Both the position numbers and the translations under genes were made by a program. From NCBI GenBank assembly GCA_021776525.1, contig JAJFFT010000001.1, positions 124,001 to 188,000 of the forward strand: a stretch of 64,000 nt of DNA. Reading direction: 5' to 3'. Under the pieces are notes generated by a model. That model was given only the letters and a program-made list of their open reading frames with translations, ran no database searches and was not told the origin of the DNA. Numbering within the stretch: position 1 is the stretch's first letter; every line of letters begins with the position of its first letter. Shown piece after piece: positions 58,498-64,000 of this stretch. Source of the DNA: Robiginitomaculum sp. (GTDB lineage Bacteria > Pseudomonadota > Alphaproteobacteria > Caulobacterales > Maricaulaceae).

Positions 58498-59607
58498 TTA
58501 ACTGGCGATCATGACCACATTGCCTGATTGTGGGTCGACCTTCCCGCCGACAATGTCGGCAATCAAGGTTTGGGCATTGGCCAGCCCTGTAACCTCGGTG
58601 ACGCTTATCCATGGGCTGTTTTTATTAGATATACGTTCGATAAATGCGTTTTGCGCCGCATTAAACCGCCGGGTTACTTCGGCGCCGCCCAGCTCGTCAT
58701 TGCGCTTTTGAATCTGATCAGGGGCAAAGAAAAACACGGGTCGGGGGCCTGAAAAGTTGGCGCTGCCTGAAAACGTGGTATTGGCTGTTGATCCAACAAA
58801 ACAGTCATAGACGAGGTTTTGTCCATAGTGGTCATGAATGGCGCCGCGCAACGTATTGCTGCCTGAAAAATCTACATAAAGGCTGGATGGCAGGTCAGCG
58901 GCTTTGGTCACATCATCATAGCTTTGTACGGCATCATAACAGCCCAGGCTTTCGACAAAACCAACATTGCCTGTCGAGGTAAGGCCAACCAGTTCAATGC
59001 CCGGATGATCTTGTTTCAGGCAATAGGCGGTGCCATAGGCAGTTTTGCTTGATGCGCTGGAAATCAATAATCGTTTGGCCCCAAAAAAATCTTTGTCGGC
59101 TAAAAAATCAGCCAGCATATAAGAGGTAATAAACAGCGGCCGCATCAGGCTTTGGTAATGCTCGTGCTCTGGTGAATAGGCACTATCTTCTGAACAACGC
59201 GAGTATTGATTATAGGCTGACACGAGTACCTGGCGGTGTATTGCGCCATCAAAAAAGCCGCGTTTGCTGATCCGCGTTGGTTTGACGATCAGATGGCTGG
59301 CCAGAGGGAAATAGCCGTAAAACCGCTCGCCTACGGCCATGCCATCGATTTGCGACTGTTCGACATCGGCGAAGCCCCAAAAAGGCATATGGCCCCAACC
59401 GTCCAGGTTCGTGGGGAAGAAATTCCAGTACTGCATGGCATCGCCAAATGCGGCATAGGTGATGTTGTTGGCGGTGACTGCCCCATGCTGAATAGCCAGA
59501 ACGACATCGCCATCAGCGCACGAATAAGGTGCGGTGACCTCGTCTATGCGGGTTTCTCCGATGGAGGATTTGTTCGTCAAAAAACGTTTTATGGTTTGCT
59601 CACTCAT
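58498..59607 (-). CDS. DUF2855-like protein
   Basis: Alcohol-dehydrogenase-like fold; LISSASSKTAYGTAYCL. Confidence 0.75.
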   Translation of the reverse strand: MSEQTIKRFLTNKSSIGETRIDEVTAPYSCADGDVVLAIQHGAVTANNITYAAFGDAMQYWNFFPTNLDGWGHMPFWGFADVEQSQIDGMAVGERFYGYFPLASHLIVKPTRISKRGFFDGAIHRQVLVSAYNQYSRCSEDSAYSPEHEHYQSLMRPLFITSYMLADFLADKDFFGAKRLLISSASSKTAYGTAYCLKQDHPGIELVGLTSTGNVGFVESLGCYDAVQSYDDVTKAADLPSSLYVDFSGSNTLRGAIHDHYGQNLVYDCFVGSTANTTFSGSANFSGPRPVFFFAPDQIQKRNDELGGAEVTRRFNAAQNAFIERISNKNSPWISVTEVTGLANAQTLIADIVGGKVDPQSGNVVMIAS

Positions 59608-60769
59608 GCCAATTCGTATCCAATATTGTTGTGTCTATTTCTGCAATATTTGTGGTGCCGGTCAGGGCCATGCTAACGTGCATTTCGGCCCGATAGGTTT
59701 TAAGTAAAGCATCCAGCCCGGCCTGACCGCGGGCGGCCATGGCCCAGATCCACGGGCGCCCGATCAGTACGGCGTGTGCGCCACTGGCTACGGCTTTGAC
59801 GATATCCTGGCCACTGCGCACCCCGCCATCCATCAATATCGTGGTGGCATCGCCAATGGCGTTGCGAATTGTGCGGGTTGCCGTAATGGACGAGGCCACG
59901 CCATCCAGTTGGCGGCCGCCATGGTTGGAAATGACAATGCCATCGGCACCTGCGGCTATGGCGTCTTTGGCGTCGGGGGTGCTTAGAATGCCTTTGATGA
60001 CAAGATTGCCATCCCAGACGGATCGCAGCCATTCTATGTCTTTCCATGTGCAGCTTGGATCAAACTGCTCGTCCACCCAGGTTTTAAAGTCGCCGATTGA
60101 TTGCGCAGTTGGCATCAAAGATGAGAGATTGCCAAACATATGCGGCTTGCCTTTGACGCCGACATCAAAGGCCCAGGCGGGGTGGGTCGGATATTCCAGT
60201 GCGGCGCGCAGTTTTCCAAGCGCCGAAAGCCCGCCCGCCATACCATTTCTGACATCACGATAGCGCGCCCCAACCACGGCCAGATCAACCGTGAAGACCA
60301 GCGTCTTGCACCCCACCGCTTTGGCGCGGCCAAGCAGGTCTTTCACATAACCCCGGTCGCGCATCATATAAAGTTGGAACCAGAACGGCCGGTTTGCCGC
60401 CGCGGCAACTTCTTCCAGCCCGCAAATGGATACGGTGGATAGGCAAAAGGGGACGTTTGCTTTTTCGGCGGCGCGTACGGCCTGAACTTCGGCGCGGCGA
60501 GCCATCATGCCGGCAAGGCCGATAGGGGCTAGCGCCAGCGGCATAGCCAGTTTTTCGCCAAACAGGGTTTGTGCCGTGCTGATGCTTGATACATCGCGCA
60601 TGACACGTTGTTGCATGTGCAGTTTTTCAAAATCAGCGACGTTAGCGGCCAATGTGGTTTCGCTGTAGGCGCCGCCGTCAATATAATCAAAGAGATTACG
60701 CGGAAGGCGCTTTTGCGCCAGAGCCCGATAATCGAGGGTTGAGGCGGGGACCAGGTTCAGGCTGGGCAT
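59600..60769 (-). CDS. FMN-dependent alpha-hydroxy-acid dehydrogenase (LldD-like)
   Basis: ISNHGGRQLDG, LMDGGVRSGQDIVKA. Confidence 0.92.
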   Translation of the reverse strand: MPSLNLVPASTLDYRALAQKRLPRNLFDYIDGGAYSETTLAANVADFEKLHMQQRVMRDVSSISTAQTLFGEKLAMPLALAPIGLAGMMARRAEVQAVRAAEKANVPFCLSTVSICGLEEVAAAANRPFWFQLYMMRDRGYVKDLLGRAKAVGCKTLVFTVDLAVVGARYRDVRNGMAGGLSALGKLRAALEYPTHPAWAFDVGVKGKPHMFGNLSSLMPTAQSIGDFKTWVDEQFDPSCTWKDIEWLRSVWDGNLVIKGILSTPDAKDAIAAGADGIVISNHGGRQLDGVASSITATRTIRNAIGDATTILMDGGVRSGQDIVKAVASGAHAVLIGRPWIWAMAARGQAGLDALLKTYRAEMHVSMALTGTTNIAEIDTTILDTNWHE

Positions 60770-61050
60770 AATTGTTCGATCACTGAGCCGTCAGGCAAAG
60801 AATACATTCCGGATGGTTGAATGGTGCTGCGCGCCTGCATGCTTCTTCCTGATCTCTTCTCATGCAGATCATATCGCCCCGTTTCTGAAACGCAAATGCT
60901 GGCATTGTGCGGGCATATGTTATTTTTTTGTGTCAACGTCTGGAATTATTTTTCGGTAATGGGTGTTTACAGGAATTGGGTTGCGGTATCTTGTTTGAGC
61001 GTGATAGAAATAGGAAAATATGCCAATAAATATGAAATAACGAGAACAAA

Positions 61051-61518
61051 ATGAACTTAGATAAGATTGATATAGAACTTCTTGACTTGCTTCAAAGGGA
61101 TATTAGTCTTTCTGTTGATGAGCTGGCGCGCCGTGTTGGGCTGACGAAGACGCCCTGTTGGCGCCGTGTTCAGAAACTGGAAAAAAGTGGTGTAATCAAA
61201 GGCCGGGTGGCCTTGTTGGATGGGGCTCTTCTGAACGCGGATGTTTCGGTCTTTGTACAGGTCAAAACCAGCCAGCATAATCGACAATGGCTGGAAGAGT
61301 TCTCGAAAACCGTTTGCGGGTTTCCTGAGGTGGCGGGGTTTTATCGCATGTCGGGCGAATATGATTACCTGTTGCGGGTCATCGTCAAGGATATTGCCGC
61401 CTATGATGATTTCTATAAACGCTTTATCGAGGCCACCAACCTTACGGACGTTACCTCAAACTTTGCCATGGAAGAGATCAAAAACTCCACAGAAATTTAT
61501 TTGGGAAACCTTCTGTAA
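61051..61518 (+). CDS. Lrp/AsnC-family transcriptional regulator
   Basis: DIELLDLLQRDISLSVDELARRVGLTKTPCWRRVQKLEKSGVI; MSGEYDYLLRV. Confidence 0.93.
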   Translation: MNLDKIDIELLDLLQRDISLSVDELARRVGLTKTPCWRRVQKLEKSGVIKGRVALLDGALLNADVSVFVQVKTSQHNRQWLEEFSKTVCGFPEVAGFYRMSGEYDYLLRVIVKDIAAYDDFYKRFIEATNLTDVTSNFAMEEIKNSTEIYLGNLL

Positions 61519-61573
61519 GATCGGTACTGCGCAAACGTCCAATGCCTGGCTCCACCAAAGAGAGGCCGGGTAA

Positions 61574-63403
61574 ATGGGCGAGGCTACATATAATAAGATA
61601 TCTTCAGACCTGATCGCGCATATTCGTCAATCGGTTATTGGCGAAGGGCGTTTGTTGCGCACACCATTTGGTGAAAAGCCATTGGTCTATGCTGATTACA
61701 CCGCATCGGGCCGATCCTTGTCGTTTATCGAAGACTATATCACACAAAATGTCTTGCCGTTTTACGCCAATACCCATTCCGAGGCCTCAGCCACAGGACG
61801 CCAGACAACGGCTTTTCGTGAACAGGCCCGCATGTTGATCAAAGCATCAGTCAATGGCGGTGAACGAGATGCCGTGATTTTCTGTGGTTCGGGGGCGACC
61901 TCGGCGATACAAAAAATCATCGAAATTTTTAATCTGCGCATCCCAAAGGATCTGGGCGAGGCTTATGGGTTTGAGGCTCAGATCAAGGACGAAGATCGCC
62001 CCGTGGTGTTTATCAGCGCCTATGAGCATCATTCTAACGAGCTGGCCTGGCGTGAAAGCATTGCGCAGGTGGTCTGCATTCCCTTAAACGAAAAGGGCGA
62101 AATTGATAAAGCCGTTTTGCAAAGCGAGCTGGAGACTTACAAAGACCGCCGCTTGAAAATCGGCAGCTTTTCTGCGGCCTCCAATGTCACGGGATTGCTG
62201 AGCGATGTCGCGGGCATTGGGCGTATACTGCACGCTCATGGCGCATTGTCGTTCTGGGACTATGCCGCCGCCGCCCCCTATGTGCCTATTGATGTGACCG
62301 GCGTGCAGGATGGCTATGGTAATAGCGCGCTGGACGCCGTTTACATCTCACCGCATAAATTTGTTGGTGGGCCGGGAACCCCCGGCGTATTGGTTATCAA
62401 GAGAGCCTTGTTGACCAACCGTGTGCCCTCTATTCCGGGTGGCGGCACGGTGTCTTATGTGTCCCCCGAAGGGCACACTTATCTGCCTGCGGGCGAGAGT
62501 AAAGAAGAGGGGGGGACCCCGGCGATCGTGGAATCCATTCGGGCCGGTCTGGTCTTCCAGCTCAAAGATGCCGTCGGCGCAAAAACCATCGAGCGTCTGG
62601 AAAAGGGTCTGGTCGAACGCGCCCTGAAACGCTGGTCCAGACACCCCAATATTCAAATTCTGGGTGATATACAGGCACCGCGTATCTCTATTTTATCGTT
62701 TTTGATCACCTGGAACAGCAAGCCATTGCATTACGGGTTTGTGGATGCGCTGATGAATGACCTGTTTGGTATTCAGGTCCGCGGCGGGTGTTCCTGTGCC
62801 GGGCCGTACGGGCATGAGCTTTTACAGATAGATATGGATTACAGTCGTGCCATCACCGATATGGTTGATGCGGGTTATTCGATTATGAAGCCGGGTTGGG
62901 TGCGGTTGAATTTTAATTATTTCATTGACGAAGACACCTTTGAATACATCCTAAAAGCGGTGGAACTGATTGCCGATCATGGCTGGAAACTCCTTGATCA
63001 CTATACCTATGATTCAAAGCGGGCTTTGTGGGTCTGTAAGGTTGAGGGCGGTGCCCCGGTTCTGGACCTCAATAATATCTCATTTGCCAACGCCGCATTT
63101 CATGGTCATCAAGGGGAATATTCCCAAAACAATAAACCACTTTCTGCCTTCCTGACCGCGGCCGAAGATTTGATGACCGGGCCAGATGTATGCGGCACTG
63201 CTTTCATCAACGCTCTCAAAGGGGCGACGCCTGCGCCTGTATTGCCTGGTCATTACGAGCCATTGCGGTGGTATGGATTGCCCTCTGATCTGGGGCAGGA
63301 CACTTCTGAGTGCGCACAAAAACCTGATAAACTTGGACTGGTTCGTGGCTTCAGGGCCTGGTTGAGCCATGCGGTAAAGTCAGGGCCATCCCAAGGGCAT
63401 TGA
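61574..63403 (+). CDS. Class V aminotransferase (cysteine desulfurase-like) with long C-terminal extension
   Basis: YADYTASGRSL, AYEHHSNELAWRE, YISPHKFVGGPGTPGVL. Confidence 0.88.
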   Translation: MGEATYNKISSDLIAHIRQSVIGEGRLLRTPFGEKPLVYADYTASGRSLSFIEDYITQNVLPFYANTHSEASATGRQTTAFREQARMLIKASVNGGERDAVIFCGSGATSAIQKIIEIFNLRIPKDLGEAYGFEAQIKDEDRPVVFISAYEHHSNELAWRESIAQVVCIPLNEKGEIDKAVLQSELETYKDRRLKIGSFSAASNVTGLLSDVAGIGRILHAHGALSFWDYAAAAPYVPIDVTGVQDGYGNSALDAVYISPHKFVGGPGTPGVLVIKRALLTNRVPSIPGGGTVSYVSPEGHTYLPAGESKEEGGTPAIVESIRAGLVFQLKDAVGAKTIERLEKGLVERALKRWSRHPNIQILGDIQAPRISILSFLITWNSKPLHYGFVDALMNDLFGIQVRGGCSCAGPYGHELLQIDMDYSRAITDMVDAGYSIMKPGWVRLNFNYFIDEDTFEYILKAVELIADHGWKLLDHYTYDSKRALWVCKVEGGAPVLDLNNISFANAAFHGHQGEYSQNNKPLSAFLTAAEDLMTGPDVCGTAFINALKGATPAPVLPGHYEPLRWYGLPSDLGQDTSECAQKPDKLGLVRGFRAWLSHAVKSGPSQGH

Positions 63404-63665
63404 TGGCAAACTTGGCAGTTGACTGGGGCGGTTATGATGGAGCAGGCAGGATAATACCCCATGCCAGAGGCTTCTATATTCGACCAGAATATTAAAGAAA
63501 TAGGGCTGGTTCGCTGTTGGGTAAGCGAAATTGGCCTGAAATATGGTAATATATTGCCTATTTTAACAGCATCCATTACCTTTTTTTAAAAAAGAGCTGC
63601 AAAGTTGGAGGTTTCCACCTGAGTGCGGCGTCATTGTACCGAGACGCATTTTTCAGGAGCCTGCC

Positions 63666-64000
63666 ATGATTGACCAATTAGAGAGCCACAAACCCAAACA
63701 ATCACCAAACTTTGTAAAAAAGTCTAAAACAAAAAATGGTCGTAAAATGAGCACTAACATACAACAACTTAAAGACGGGATGAAGGTCGAGCTTAAGAAA
63801 GCCAAGTCCTCTAAATCCGACAGTTCTGACGAGAAGTTTGGTAAAATCGGCAGCTCTCGCGGCGTCGAATCCATGTTTCGTAGCTCCTATCGTGCTCAGC
63901 TTGATATGATTGCTCTGGCAGCCACAAAAGCCAATATCATGATTTCGCTGAATGGTTTGCTGGTCTCAATGCTGTTGCTCTCCGGCGCGTATTTCATCTC
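63666..64000 (+). CDS. Partial ORF: basic linker then DUF5706/Pycsar-effector-like TM domain start (truncated at window end)
   Basis: Own translation: ...SRGVESMFRSSYRAQLDMIALAATKANIMISLNGLLVSMLLLSGAYFIS; aggagcctgcc upstream of ATG. Confidence 0.6.
   Translation, partial: MIDQLESHKPKQSPNFVKKSKTKNGRKMSTNIQQLKDGMKVELKKAKSSKSDSSDEKFGKIGSSRGVESMFRSSYRAQLDMIALAATKANIMISLNGLLVSMLLLSGAYFI

Overview
Gene-dense bacterial chromosome segment, probably alphaproteobacterial by gene content. I saw no phage, transposase, CRISPR, rRNA or tRNA. Left to right: a GntP-family permease and an alpha/beta hydrolase; a glycerol ABC importer cluster (glpSTPQ, DUF2160/GlpU, glpV); a TonB receptor divergent from nirS, which has a perfect TTGAC-N4-GTCAA box; a norCBQDEF operon on the minus strand; two related secreted proteins; then a co-directional envelope operon (Sel1-like protein, SH3/vWA protein, ABC ATPase, FtsX-like permease, FGE-fold protein, two coiled-coil lipoproteins). 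This operon resembles the TagQRST/PpkA periplasmic signalling branch of type VI secretion but has no kinase, phosphatase, FHA or T6SS genes in view. Next come a TonB receptor, an alpha/beta hydrolase and a TTC38-like TPR protein; a tightly overlapping 12-gene minus-strand catabolic/transport operon (about 33.6-48.5 kb); a secreted-type adenosine deaminase with MtnP/MtnA-like purine/MTA genes; OYE, TrhO, GST, WS/DGAT, lipase-like, DUF2855 and LldD genes; an Lrp regulator with a class V aminotransferase; and, at the right edge, a truncated protein resembling the DUF5706/Pycsar-effector TM family. The best candidate for an undescribed system is the 19.2-29.0 kb envelope module. Its divergent promoter region holds two perfect copies of ATACGCA-N4-TGCGTAT. 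All family calls come from reading motifs by eye; no searches were run.
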